Below, one piece after another: positions 1 to 11,198 of a stretch of 64,000 bases of DNA; position 1 is the stretch's first letter, and each line of letters starts with the position of its first letter. The translations under genes and the position numbers were made by a program. Source of the stretch: Closterium sp. NIES-65. Lineage: Eukaryota; Streptophyta; Zygnematophyceae; Desmidiales; Closteriaceae. The DNA lies in assembly GCA_948144175.1 (NCBI GenBank), contig CANXME010001993.1:558001-622000 (forward strand), given 5' to 3'. The notes beneath the pieces were generated by a model. That model worked only from the letters and a program-made list of their open reading frames with translations, searched no databases and was not told where the DNA came from.

Positions 1-70
1 CGGTAAGAGCATCGCCTCTATCACTGCACTGCCCTTACCCTACTACTCGCGCTGCTAGTCTACTGCTGTC

Positions 71-1430
71 ATGGCTACCCCTAGTGTCCTCGCTTTTGAC
101 GCTGAGGGTCAAGCAATTGACTTTGACGTCTGGGTAGATGACCTGCAGCTTTTCCTACAGAGCGATAGGGCAGACGGTCTCTCCCTCTTTGACCTCACTT
201 CTGGTGCCTCTCCTGCCCCTGCTGCTGATGCTGACGCCACTGTTCGCTCACAGTGGGCCACACGCGATGCTGCTGCACGTCTTGCTGTGCGTCGCCACCT
301 GCCTACCTCTGAGCGTGCACACTTTAGCAAGTACAAGAGTGCTCAGACCTTGTACAACGCTGTAGTTGCACGCTACTCCTCCCCTACTACTGCTGCACTG
401 AGCCGCCTCATGCTACCGTACCTCTTCCCTGACCTTGCTGCCTTTCCCACAGTCGCTGACCTCATTACGCACCTCCGCACTAGTGACACTCGCTACCGCG
501 CTGCGCTTCCTACTGAATTCTGCGCCCAGAACCCCCCCCCATGTACATCACCCTCTACTACATAGTCACTCGGATCCCTGACTCTCTCCGCATAGTTAGG
601 GACCACTTCCTCTCAGTTTGCCCCACCACTCTCACCGCTGACCTCCTCGAGAAGGCCCTCCTAGCAGCAGAGAAGAGCATAGTCGCTGTAGGAGCCTCTC
701 GTGGTGACCCTCGCACCCCCGTCTTTGAGGGGTGTTCCCCCTCCCCCCTTTTGCCCTCTGTTGCCTCTGCTGCTGCGGCCGACCTCGTTGGTGTTTCGAG
801 TCGGTCGGCGCTGCGTCTGCCCCGAGCGGGAGACGCCTCACCGGCAAGGGCAAGGGGGGCAAGGGCGCTAGAGGGGCTGGAGGGGGTGACGGAGGTGGCA
901 GTGGCGGCAGTGGAGGGGGTGGGGGTGGTGGTGGGAGTGGTGGCGGGGGTGGAGGTGTCGGTGGCGGCAGTGGAGGCGGAGGCGGAGGCGGCGGTGGCGG
1001 TGGGGGCGGAGGTGGCGGAGGTGGCGGAGGTGGCAGCGGAGGAGGAGGAGGCGGCGGAGGCGGCGGGGCTGGTCGGGGTGGCGCTGCGCAGAGGGTCGGC
1101 TCCGGTGGTGGTCAGCGCCAGCAGTAGCAGCGCACTCGTGACATCCCCCCCCCCCTCACCAGCTCCGTGAGTGGTACGCTGCATGCCAGCGGGGTGCGGG
1201 TACTGGTCCGTCCACCTACGTTCTACGCACCGGCGACCGCGCGGGTGAGCAGTGCGGGGGTGCGCACTCCACCCAGCGCTGCTTTGGCCGCCTTACGGAC
1301 GCTTGGTGTCACCAGCTCCCTGAGGCCACTGAGATCCCTCGCTGGGGCGAGCTGTCTAGGGCGGGAGTAGCTATCTTTGACCTTGATGCTAATCTTGCTG
1401 CCATGTATGCTGTGACTGTTAGTGATGAGG
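71..1430 (+). pseudogene. copia gag (element A), frameshifted
   Basis: The gag reading begins at the ATG at 71 (MATPSVLAF...), the same start used by C, E and F. The N-terminal 150 residues are the retrotransposon gag polypeptide (UBN2-like) region. The frame breaks at a run of nine C (532-540) just before a conserved MYIT motif, again near 800, and at a TAG near 1125 after the glycine tract. The glycine tract (about 880-1080) is encoded by GGT/GGC/GGA triplets. Downstream, around 1190-1290, decayed remains of the cysteine-histidine motif are seen. No intact capsid protein can be made. Confidence 0.85.
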
Positions 1431-1450
1431 GTGACTGTTAATGGTGCTTT

Positions 1451-4400
1451 TTGCCCGACCCGAGCATTGAGACTGCTGCTCTAGGTACTGGTGAGGCTAC
1501 TGCTCTAGGTGCTAGCGAGGCTGTTGCTCTAGGTGCCAGTGCATCTGCTTCCTCAGGTGCTGGTGAGTCTGCTCTCTCAGGTACCGCGTCAGCTTCGGCC
1601 TCCCACACCTTCACCCTTGACTCGGGGGCTTCTCGCTCCTTCTTTCGAGACCGCACCACACTCATGCCGCTTGGTCGGCCAGTTGCAATCTCTCTGGCAG
1701 ACCCCTTTGGGGATCTTGTCATTGCTCACTTCTCCACTGTCCTCCCGTGTCTGGCGGCCCCCTCTGGCACCCTGTCTGGTCTTTACCTCCCCTCGTTCTC
1801 TACGAACTTGGTGAGTGGTGCTGACCTCCAGGATGCGGGGGTTCACCAGTTTACTCCTGCGAGTCAGCGGGTGACCCACTGCACGGACGCTCGGACAGGC
1901 CGACACCTGGCCACGTTTACACGTCGGCCGGGGTCGAGCCTGTACACACTGACCACTGAGTCTCCTCATGTCCCTGCGTCTGGTCAGGTAGCTGCGTCGG
2001 GTCAGGTGTTTGCTGCAGCGTCCAGGTCTGGTCCTGAGTCTGCCCCCTGCTCGTGTCGCCTCCTGTCTCACGAGACTCTCCTCTGGCACCACCGCCTTGG
2101 TCACCCCTCCCTGCTTCGTCTCCGAGGCATGGCCTCCCGTGTCCTTGTCTCTGGTTGCCCCGGTCCCTCCCTCCCCTTCCCCCGAGGCCTGCCCCTGCCT
2201 GCGTCCCCTGCGTCGAGGGGCGGCAGCGTGCTGCCCCTCACTTCTCCCTGTTTCCTCCGACAGAGGCCCCGCTTCAGACGCTTCACATGGACGTGTCGGG
2301 CCCAGCCCGCGTCCGTGGACAGGGTCACGAGCGCTACTTCCTGCTGGTGGTTGACGACTACTTGCGTTACACCACAGTCTTCCCCTTGCGCAGCAAGGGT
2401 GATGTCACTGAGGTGTTGATCGACTGGATCCGCGCAGCTCGTCTCCAACTCAGGTAGAGCTTCGGCTCGGCCTTTCCTGTTCTACGTCTGCACTCTGACA
2501 GAGGCGGAGAGTTCTCCTCTGGCCTTCTGCGAGCCTACTGTCGTGCACGAGGCATCTGCCAGACCTTCACGCTTCCGGACTCTCCACAGCAAAATGGGAT
2601 TTCTGAGCGCCGCATTGGCATGGTCATGGACGTCGCCCATACGTCCATGATGCATGCGGCTGCCCCCCATTTTCTGTGGCCGTTTGCGGTTCGGTACGCG
2701 GCGCATCAGATCAACCTTCAGCCCAGGGTCTCCATGCCGGAGACCTCCCCAGCTTTGCTGTGGACCGGGAAGGTTGGCGATGCGTTTGCGTTCCGTGTCT
2801 GGGGATCTCGGGCGTTTGTCCGCAACTTGTCTGCGGACAAGCTGTCCCCTCGTGCTACTCTTGCGTCTTCCTTGGCTTCCCCCCTTACGCGCCTGGGTGG
2901 CAGTTCTACCATCCCACCTCTCGCCGTATTCTGTCCTCTCAGGACGTCACGTTTGACGAGTCGGTCCCCTACTACCGCCTCTTCCCCTACTGCACTCCGT
3001 CCCTCCCCCCGCCACCGCTCTTCCTTGTGCCAGGTCGCCCCCCGATAGACCCCCTCCCCCCTCAGGGTCCTGCACCTTCAGGTGTGTCCCAGGTAGACGC
3101 AGTCGAGCCTGTCGAGGTTGCTGGTGACTCTAGTGCTGCTGAGGGTGCTGAACCTAGGGGTGCTGAGCGTGTGGGTGCTACGCCTGGGGGTACTGAGCCT
3201 GAGGGTGCTACTACTGGGGGTGCTGAGCCTGGGGGTGTTGAGCGTGGGGGTGCTACTTGTGGGGGTGCTGAGCCTGGGGGTGCTACGACTGAGGGTGCTA
3301 AGCCTGGGGGTGCTACGCCTGGGGGTGCTGAGCCTGGGGATGCTACGACTGGGGGTGCTGAGCCTGGGGGTGCTACGCCTGGAGGTGCTGAGCCTGGGGG
3401 TGCGGAGCCTGAGGGAGTTGGGCCTGCTCGTGTTGCATGTGGCGGTACTATGCGTGGAGGTTCTCCGGGTGCTTCGTCTCGGCGGGAGCCACTCTCTCCA
3501 CAGGAGCTGCGCGAGTGGTTTGCCTTGCGCTGAAGGCGTGCTGCTAGAGCTGGAGGTTCTTCGGCTAGTGAGGGTGCTGGTGTCGCGGGTCCATGAGGTG
3601 CTCGTACTGGGAGTACTGGAGCTGCTGGGCCTACGGGTTCGACTGGAGCTGGAGGTGCTGAGGGTGTTGGCGCTGAGGCTACTGCTGTCGGTCCTGGCGG
3701 CGGTCCTGCTGGGGGTGCTATTGGTACTACTGGGGGTGCTGGGGGTGTTGGAGCTGGAGGTGCTGCTGGCACTGGTGCTACCACTGGGGGTACTGGTGCT
3801 GTCCGTGCTGTGTCTGGAGTCGCCGCGCGGCCTCGGCTGTACTTCGTTCCGATCCTTTAGTAGGTTCTTGGTCTTCCAACTTCTACTGGTCCTTCTCCTC
3901 CCTTAGAGTGTCCACAGCCTGTCCCGTCAGAGTTCCAGTTACAGCCGGCCTCCCCACTGCCTGCTCCTTCTCCCTACACTGGTCCTACTGGAGGTCTTGC
4001 TGAGCGTCGTGAGCCTGCGTCTCGCCGTGCGTCGCCTGTCCGTCCTGCTCGCACTAGTGGTCGTGGTTCGCGTCAGCGTCCTCCTCCTGTCCTTGGCACG
4101 CACCGGATGTCTCTGCGTCCGTCCACTGCTCCTCTGCGTGCCCCTTTGCCTTCTCCTCCTGAGTCCTCTCTTCCTGCTCTTGCCGACCCGGAGTCGGACT
4201 CTCTTCGTGCTGCCAGTCCTACTGTCACGCGTCTCCTTGCTACTGTTGTCACTAACCCTTCCTTTGACTCCACTGCTGCGTCTGCCCTAATTGCTGAGCT
4301 CGTCGACTTTGCTCCTAACTATCGTCTAGACTACGCTGCTAGTCTTGTCGCTGAGTCTGAGTCTGTTTGTCCTCCGTCCGTCGGGGGTGAGTGTGCCCTT

Positions 4401-6028
4401 GGCACGGACGTCCTTGAGGACAGGCAGGAGGAGTTCCAGTGTTTGGCTGCTGCTTCACCTCATCTCGTGTCCGTACTGCTTACCCCTGAGAGAGAGACCC
4501 GGATGCACTTGACATCCCGACTCCGCGCACTTACGCGGAGGCGATAGAGGGTCCCTACTCCTCTCAGTGGCAGTCAGCTATGGACACAGAGATGGCTTCG
4601 TGGAAGTCCACAGGCACCTACGTTGACGAGGTTCCCCCGCCTGGGGCGAACATCGTCAGTGACATGTGGATTTTCAGGGTGAAGCGGCCGCTGGGTTCTC
4701 CGCCTGTCTTCAAGGCGCGTTACGTGGCTCGTGGTTTCAGACAGCGGCAGGGAGTTGACTACTTTCAGACCTTCTCTCCCACCCCGAAGATGACCACTCT
4801 TTGGGTACTGCTGCACATAGCTGCTCACCGTGACTACGAGCTGCACTCTCTTGGCTTCAGCACTACTTTCTTGCAGGGCAGCCTGCACGAGGAGATCTGG
4901 CTGCGCCGCCCACCTGGCTTCACTGGGTCGTTTCCTCCTGGTACCCAGTGGAGCCTCCGGCGGCCAGTCTACGGTCTCCGCCAGGCACCGCGTGAGTGGC
5001 ACGACACACTGAGGACTACACTTGCGGCTCTTGGGTTTGCTCCCTCAAGTGCCGACCCGTCGCTGTTTCTGCGCACCGACACTTCTTTGCCGCCGTTCTA
5101 CATCCTCGTGTACGTCGACGACTTGGTCTTTGCCACAGCTGACACTGCTGGACTCGCCTACGTGAAGTCCGAGCTGCAGAAGAGACACACGTGCACAGAC
5201 CTGGGTGAGCTGCGCAGCTACCTTGGCCTGCAGATCACCCGGGACAGAGCACGCCGCACCATTACCCTGACTCAGTCACACATGGTGCAGCAGGTCCTTC
5301 ATCGCTTCGGCTTCACATACTCCTCGCCTCAGGCCACTCCTATGTCTTCTCGCCACTCGCTCTCAGCTCTGCCTTCGGATGAGTCCGTAGAGCCGAGTGG
5401 CCCGTACCCAGAGCTTGTTGGCTGCCTCATGTACGTGATGACCTGCACACGACCTGACCTTGCATACCCTCTTAGCATCTTGGCACGCTATGTTGCTCCT
5501 AGGAGACACAGACCAGTGCACATGGCTGCAGCGAAGAGGGTGTTGCGCTACTTGTGCAGTACGTCGGACATGGGGCTTGTGCTTGGAGGGCAGAGTCCAG
5601 TGGTCCTCACTGGGCACGCAGACGCTTCTTGGGCTAAGGACCAGGCTACGCAGCGGTCGTCACAGGGTTACACCTTCAGCCTTGGTTCCGGCTCTGTTTT
5701 GTGGCGGGCTACCCGCTCGTCTTCTGTTCTTGGCTCCAGTTGTGAGGCTGAGATCTACGTAGGAGCCATGGCTGCACAGGAGCTTCGCTGGCTCACCTAC
5801 CTGCTGACTAACCTCGGAGAGCCGCCTCGTTCTCCTCCAGTGCTGTACGTAGACAACAAGGCCATGCAGGCCTTATGTCGGGAGCAGAGACTGGAGCACA
5901 GAACGAAGCACATTGCTCTTCGCTACTTCCTTGCTCGTGAGCTGCAGCAGCGTGGTCAGCTGCGCCTTGCGTACGTGGCCTCTGAGGCCAACACTGCTGA
6001 TATCTTCACCAAGGCGCTTGCGCCTTGA
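1451..6028 (+). pseudogene. copia pol (element A): protease, integrase, RT, RNase H, with breaks
   Basis: Open pieces at 1451-2419, 2620-3048, 2676-3533, 4107-4547 and 4580-6028 together cover pol. Visible motifs are the aspartic protease DSGA (near 1620), the integrase zinc region HHRLGHP (near 2090) with CVPC, integrase acidic residues in LHMDV (near 2285) and LHSDRGGEF (near 2490), QQNG (near 2588), the RT box YVDD (near 5110) and RNase H ending TADIFTKALAP at 6028. A TAG near 2456 interrupts the integrase core and other frameshifts separate integrase from RT. The stretch 3130-3420 encodes repeated Gly-Gly-Ala-Glu-Pro units between integrase and RT. Confidence 0.88.
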
Positions 6029-6314
6029 GATCAACAACGCTTCTGTACTTAGGTGGGTCTCGTGCCTGTCGTGCCTCACTTGCTCACCACTTGACCTTGG
6101 TTGTACTGTTACATATATATATATAAACACTTGCTCTTGCTTGTCTAGCCTTATATATATATATATATGTGTAATCCTGCATGTGAACTGGCCTTGTGGC
6201 CTTGAACTTTTGCTCGGAATGTGTGGTGACTTTGTGATCCACCCTGAGCTTGTTTTTGCTTTGCTTGACTGGTCTTGTGACCCCTTGTTCTCCCCCACTT
6301 TGCCTATGGGGGTG

Positions 6315-6439
6315 TGTCAGATTTATATGACATAGTTGTTGTAGGCTATAGTGGGGTAGCACATATGGGGTACGACTTTCTAGGGTTTGTACTTGTACCC
6401 AACTTTCCCTTAGTCAATCCATTCTCGTTCATTCTCACA
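6315..6439 (+). repeat. copia LTR shared by elements A (3') and B (5')
   Basis: A 125-bp LTR starting TGTCAG and ending CTCACA. It is preceded by A's polypurine tract and followed by a primer-site-like stretch containing TTTCAGAGCAG, then a GC-rich leader. It resembles the LTRs of element C (box TAGTGGGGTAGCACATATGG is common to both). Being bounded by 3' element sequence on the left and 5' leader on the right, it looks like the join of a tandem pair. Confidence 0.8.
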
Positions 6440-9400
6440 GTTTCAGAGCAGTAGGTCCCGCACAGCTCGCTGCTGCCCCGCCGCCGCGTCTGCCGCCCGC
6501 GCAGCCCACTCCTGCCCTGTGCGTCGCGTCCGTCGCCTTGCGCAGCCCGTTGCTGCCCCGCGCGCCGCGTCCGCCGCCCGCGCAGCCCGCTACTGCCCTG
6601 CGCGTCGCGTCCACCGAAAAGAACATTCTCGCTGAAGGTGCTGCTCGTGGCACTCCTCGCACTCCCCTCTTTGAGGGGTGCTCCCCCTCCCCTCTTGCCC
6701 CCTCCTACACCTCCGCTGCTGCTGCTCTCGACTTCCTTGGTGCTGAGGAGGTTGGGGCTGCTTCCGCCCCTAGTGGGAAGCGCAGCAGCGCCAGGGGCGG
6801 CAAGGGTGGCAGGGGAGGTGGGGGTGGCGATGGAGGGGGTGGTGGTGGAGGCGGCGGGGGAGGTGGAGGTGGTGAGGGTGGTCATGGGGGCGGCGGTGGC
6901 ACTGGGAGCGGTGGAGGTGGCAGCGGCGGTAGTGGGGGAGGAGGAAGCGGTGGTGGCAGCGGTGGTGGGGGCTGGAGTGGATCCGGCTAGAAGGGGAGCC
7001 CCAGTGGTGGCCAAGGACAGCAGCAGCAGCAGCCACAACAGCAGACCCCCTCCCCTCAGCAGCTTCGTGATTGGTATGCTCTACGTGGGGCGTCTGGGAG
7101 TCCTGTTCGCTGCCCCTATATCATTCGCACAGGCCCCCGCACTGGTCGCCCATTCAACGGTTTTCACACTGAGTATCGCTGTTTCTCTCGGCTTAGCAAC
7201 GCCTGGCGCGCCAAGTTTCGTGAGGCTACTGAGTTTCCCCACTGGGCAGACCTGTCTAGGCGTGGTGTTCCTATCTTTGATCTTGACTATGATGCAATTC
7301 TTGCTGCCATGTATGCATTGACTATTAGTGCTAAGGGTGACTGCTACTTGTGTGTGCCGCCTGACTTTGGTATAGAGTTTGCAGCCCTAGGTGCTAGTGA
7401 GTTTGGTCTCCCTGGTACTGCGTCGGCTCAGGCCTTGCACACCTTTACACTTGACTCTGGTGCTTCCCGCTATTTCTTTCGCGATAGTACCACAGTCACT
7501 CCCCTCCTTGCACCTGACCCTGTCTCACTGGCTCACCCCTCTGGGGTCCCAGTGCTAGCACGGTCCACTACTGTGCTTCCGTTTCCGGCGGTCCCGTCAG
7601 GTGAGCTGTCTGGTCTCCACCTCCCCTCGTTCTCTACGAACCTAGTGAGCAACGCCGTTCTTCAGGATCATTGGGTTGACACCTTTACTCCTGGAGGACA
7701 GCGTGTGGGGGACGTCCCTGATGTTTTGATTCCTTCGATCCGCGCTGTTCGTCTCCAGCTCCGCGAGCGGTTTGAGTCGGACTTTCTTGTCCTGCGTCTG
7801 CACTCTGGCAGAGGTGGTGAGTTTACCTCCGACCTCCTGCGAGCCTTTTGTGAGGAGCACGGCATCTGCCACACGTTCACGCTTCCGGCCTCTCCACAGC
7901 AGAATGGGGTTGCTGAGCGCCGCATTGGCTTAGTCATGGAGCTCGCTCATACCTCCATGATCCATGCGGCTGCCCCCCATTTTCTGTGGCCGTTTGCGGT
8001 CCGGTACGCCGCGCATTAGCTCAATCTTTGGCCCCGTGTCTCCGTTCCCGAGACTTCGCCCACACTACGTTGGACGGGGGAGGTTGGCGATGCGTTGCGT
8101 TTCTGGGTCTGGGGTGCTCGTGCCTTTGTCCGCGATGCTACTGTGGACATGCTCTCCCCTCGCGCCATTCCCTGCGTCTTCCTTGGCTTTCCCCCTGACA
8201 CGTCTGGCTGGCAATTTTACGACCCAGCCTCGCGCCGTGTCTTTGCGTCTCAGGACGTCACCTTTGACGAGTCGGTCCCCTTTTACCGCCTCTTTCCCTA
8301 CCACACTGCCCCTCTTCCCCCCCCGCGCCGCTCTTTCACGCTCCAAGTTCTCCTCAGGTAGACCCTCTCCCCCCTCCAGGTCCTGCTTCTTCACGTGTGT
8401 CTCAGGTAGACCCTCTTCCCCTGACTAAGCCTGTTGAGGTGACTGGTGACTCAGGTCCTACTAGGGGTGGTCCTGCTCGAGGTGCTGCTTCTGGGGGTGC
8501 GAAGCCTGGAGGTGTTGGGCCTGAGCGTGAGGAGTGTGGGGGTGCTGAGCCTGAGGTTGCGGAGCGTGGAGGTGCTGAGCCTGGGCGTGAGGAGTCTGGG
8601 GGTGTGCTGAGCCTGGGGGTACTGAGACTTGGGGTGCTACGCCTAGGGGAGCTGAGGCGTCTGGTGAGCAGTCTCCTTGGAGCGGTCGCCTCCGTAGTCG
8701 CTCCGCTGGTGCCTCACCGCAGCACTCTCGTCGGCGTGTCCCTCTCTCCACACAGCAGCTGCGTGAGTGGTACGTTAGCCGTTAGGGTCGCGCTGCTGGA
8801 GCTGGGCGCCCTACTGCGGGAGGCGCTGGCGTTGGAGGTTCTCGAGCTGGGGGTGCTGGTTCTGGGGGTGCCGAGTCTGAGCGTGCTGAGCCTGGAGGTA
8901 CTTTGTCTACTTGAGTTACTGGAGCCACTGGTCCCGGAGGTGCTCGTACTGGGGGTACTGGAGCTGCTCGGGCTGGAGACTTTGCTGGACCTGGAGGTGC
9001 TACTAAAGACACTAAGACTTGCGACCCTGGAGCTGGAGGTGCCGGTTCTGGGGGTGCTGCTGCTGGTGATGTCGGTGCTGGAGGTGCTAGAGCTGGAGGT
9101 TCTGGAGCTGCTGGAGGTGCTGGAGTTGGAGGTTCTGGAGCTGCTGGAGGAGCTCGTACAGGAGGTGCTGGCGCTGGAGGTTCTGGAGCTGCTCTAGGTG
9201 CTGGTGTTAGAGGCGCTGGAGCTCGAGGTTCTGGAGCTGCTGGTGGTGCTGGCGCTGGAGGTGCTGGCGCTGGAGGCGCTAGAGCTGGAGGTGCTGGAGC
9301 TACTGGTGCTGGTGGCACTGCACAGACGCGCCTGTTCTTTGCTCCGCCGTCACCGTTGTCTCTGCCGCCGCCTGACTCCGTGCTTCGCCAGGTTCTTAGC

Positions 9401-10613
9401 CTCCCGTCTTCTACTGGTCTTCCGTTACAGCCTGCCTCACCGCTACCTGCTCCTTCTCCTTACACTGAGCAGATAGGAGGTCTTACTGAGTGTCGTGAGC
9501 CTGCGTCTCGTCCTGTCTCGCCTGTTCGCACTGGTCGTACAGGTCGTCGTATTCCTCGTGAGCGTCCGCCGGCTGTCCCCGGCACGCACCTCATGTCTCT
9601 GCGTCTTTCCTCTGCTCTGCAGCGTGTTCCCCTGCCGTCCCCTCATGCGTCTTCTCTGCTTGTCGTTCCTGACCCTGAGTCTGACTGCGTTCGTGCTGCT
9701 CACCCTAATGTCACGCGTCTGCTTGCCACTATTGTCTCTGACCCTTCGTTTGAGTCCACTGCTGCGTCTGCTTTAGTCGCTTAGCTTGTTGACTTTGCTG
9801 CTGCTTGTCGTCTAGACTACACTGCTAGTCTTGTTGCTGAGTCTGGATCCGTCTGTCCTCCGTCCGTCGGGGGGTGAGTGTGCTCTTGGCACGGACGTCC
9901 TTGAGGACAGGCAGGAGGACTTTGAGTGTCTTGCGGCTGCTGTACCTCATCTCGTGGCCATGCTGCTTGTCCCTAAGGGAGACCCGGATGCTCCAGACAT
10001 CCCGACCCCGCGCTCTTACGCAGAGACCATTTTGGGTCCCTACTCCTCTCAGTGGCAGACAGCCATGGACGCAGAGATGGCATCCTGGAAGTCCACAGGC
10101 ACTTACGTCGATGAGGTTCCCCCTCTTGGGGCGAACATATTCGATGGCATGTGGATTTTCAGGGTGAAGCGGCCGCCGGGTTCTCCGCCTGTCTTCAAGG
10201 CTCGTTACTTTGCTCGAGGCTTCAGTCAGTGGGAGGGAGTTGACTTCTTCCACACCTTCTCTTCCACCCCGAAGATGACCACTCTTCGGGTGCTGCTGCA
10301 CGTTGCCGCTCAGCGTGACTACGAGCTTCACTCTCTTGACTTCAGCACAACCTTCTTACAGGGCAGCCTGCACGAGAAGATCGGGCTTCACTGGGTCGTT
10401 CCCTCCTGGTACCCAGTGGAGCCTCCGGCGGCCAGTCTACGGTCTCCGCCAGGCGCCTCGTGAGTGGCACTACACACTGAGGATGACACTTGCGGCTCTC
10501 GGGTTTACTCCTTCGACTGCTGACCCGTCGCTGTTTCTGCGCACCGACACTTCGCTGCCGCCGTTCTACATTCTCGTGTATGTCGACGACTTGGTCTTTG
10601 CCACTGCTGACAC
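6440..10613 (+). mobile_element. Ty1/copia retrotransposon B, internally deleted and 3'-truncated
   Basis: A short GC-rich leader (6440-6620) runs straight into the middle of gag (around 6620, EKNILAEG...), so the gag N-terminus is missing. The glycine tract lies at 6800-6980. Protease DSGA is near 7450. Near 7700 the sequence jumps from the pre-integrase region to the middle of the integrase core, so the HHRLGHP zinc region and first catalytic Asp are deleted. RT reaches YVDD near 10577 and then ends at about 10613 in unrelated DNA. RNase H and 3' LTR are absent. Its protein is closer to family H (MYALTIS, VPDV) than to A, although its LTR is A/C-like. Confidence 0.82.
6620..8361 (+). pseudogene. 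copia gag/protease/integrase remnants (element B)
   Basis: Readable pieces are gag from 6620, a stop after the glycine tract near 6988, protease plus fused integrase at 7309-8019, and the integrase C-terminal part at 8095-8361 (ARAFVRD, VFLGFPPD, QDVTFDESVPFYRLFPY). A TAG at 8017-8019 (CAG in relatives, in ...RYAAHQLN) separates the last two. The integrase fragment holds LHSGRGGEF where relatives have LHSDRGGEF, so the second catalytic Asp is changed to Gly. Confidence 0.8.
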
Positions 10614-10710
10614 CAGGGCTCTTGATATCAGGGTGATTCACCCTTATGACACTTACTATATGGGCGGGTTTGACTATGCACCCTTTTTTACAAGGCTGGT
10701 TTTGTTTTAG
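9356..10710 (+). pseudogene. copia RT remnant (element B), truncated after YVDD
   Basis: Pieces at 9356-9784, 9831-10463 and 10303-10710 cover the region before RT and most of the RT domain (MDAEMASWKSTGTYV, DFSTTFLQGSLHE, YGLRQAPREWH, YVDDLVFATAD). Frameshifts lie near 9870 and 10385. The element sequence stops at about 10613; the last roughly 30 codons to the TAG at 10708-10710 are non-element DNA. Confidence 0.8.
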
Positions 10711-10877
10711 ACCCGTACAAAAAAAAGTGATCGATCATACGACACTGATATTTCAGAGCTATGAAATGTAGTAGCACTTATGAAATCGAGCTCGATCTTA
10801 GAGAGGACACTAGGATTTGTCGCGTAAAAGGTACTTTCCCATCGGATTCCCGCGGGGTATCGAACTTGGGTTTTCCA
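10614..10877. other. unassigned host or older-repeat DNA between B and C
   Basis: 264 bases with no gene or recognised repeat, AT-richer than its neighbours. It ends with TTCCA, the left target duplication of element C, and continues in sequence across C at 18208. Confidence 0.6.
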
Positions 10878-11005
10878 TGTGAGAATAAATGATCAGCATA
10901 ATGACTAAGCCAGTGTTGGGTACAAATACAACCCTAGAAAGCTGTACCCCATATGTGCTACCCCACTATAGCCTACAAACATGTATCAGCTATAATAATC
11001 TGACA
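10878..11005 (-). repeat. 3' LTR of element C
   Basis: 128 bp, reading TGTCAG...CTCACA on the minus strand. It differs from the 5' LTR by a 4-bp indel with nearby substitutions and one further substitution. Confidence 0.93.
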
Positions 11006-11198
11006 CACCCCCATAGGCAAAGTGGGGGAGAACAAGGGGTCACAAGACCAGTCAAGCAAAGCAAGCTCAGGGTGGATCACAAAGTCACCACACAGTCCGA
11101 GCACAAGAGCAGGGCCAGAGGCCAGTTCACATGCAGGAGTACAGACATATATATAACACTAGACAAGCAGGAGCAGGTATGTCACAGTACAAGTAAAG

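Larger units (their letters stand above)
1..6439 (+). mobile_element. Ty1/copia retrotransposon A, 5'-truncated by window edge, decayed
   Basis: The window opens in the leader of a copia element, about 70 bases before its gag start. Order is gag, protease, integrase, reverse transcriptase, RNase H, which is the Ty1/copia order because integrase precedes reverse transcriptase. The 3' noncoding part (6029-6314) holds two AT microsatellites (about 6112-6125 and 6152-6168) and a polypurine stretch ending CTATGGGGGTG just before the 3' LTR at 6315-6439. The 5' LTR lies outside the window. Several frameshifts and stops show it is dead. It is closest in protein sequence to elements C, E, F and G here. 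Confidence 0.9.

Noticed and set aside
3118-3906. 262-codon frame of Leu-Val-Leu repeats in element A
   Set aside because: Shifted reading of the Gly-Ala-Glu-Pro linker; the correct frame matches the polyprotein.
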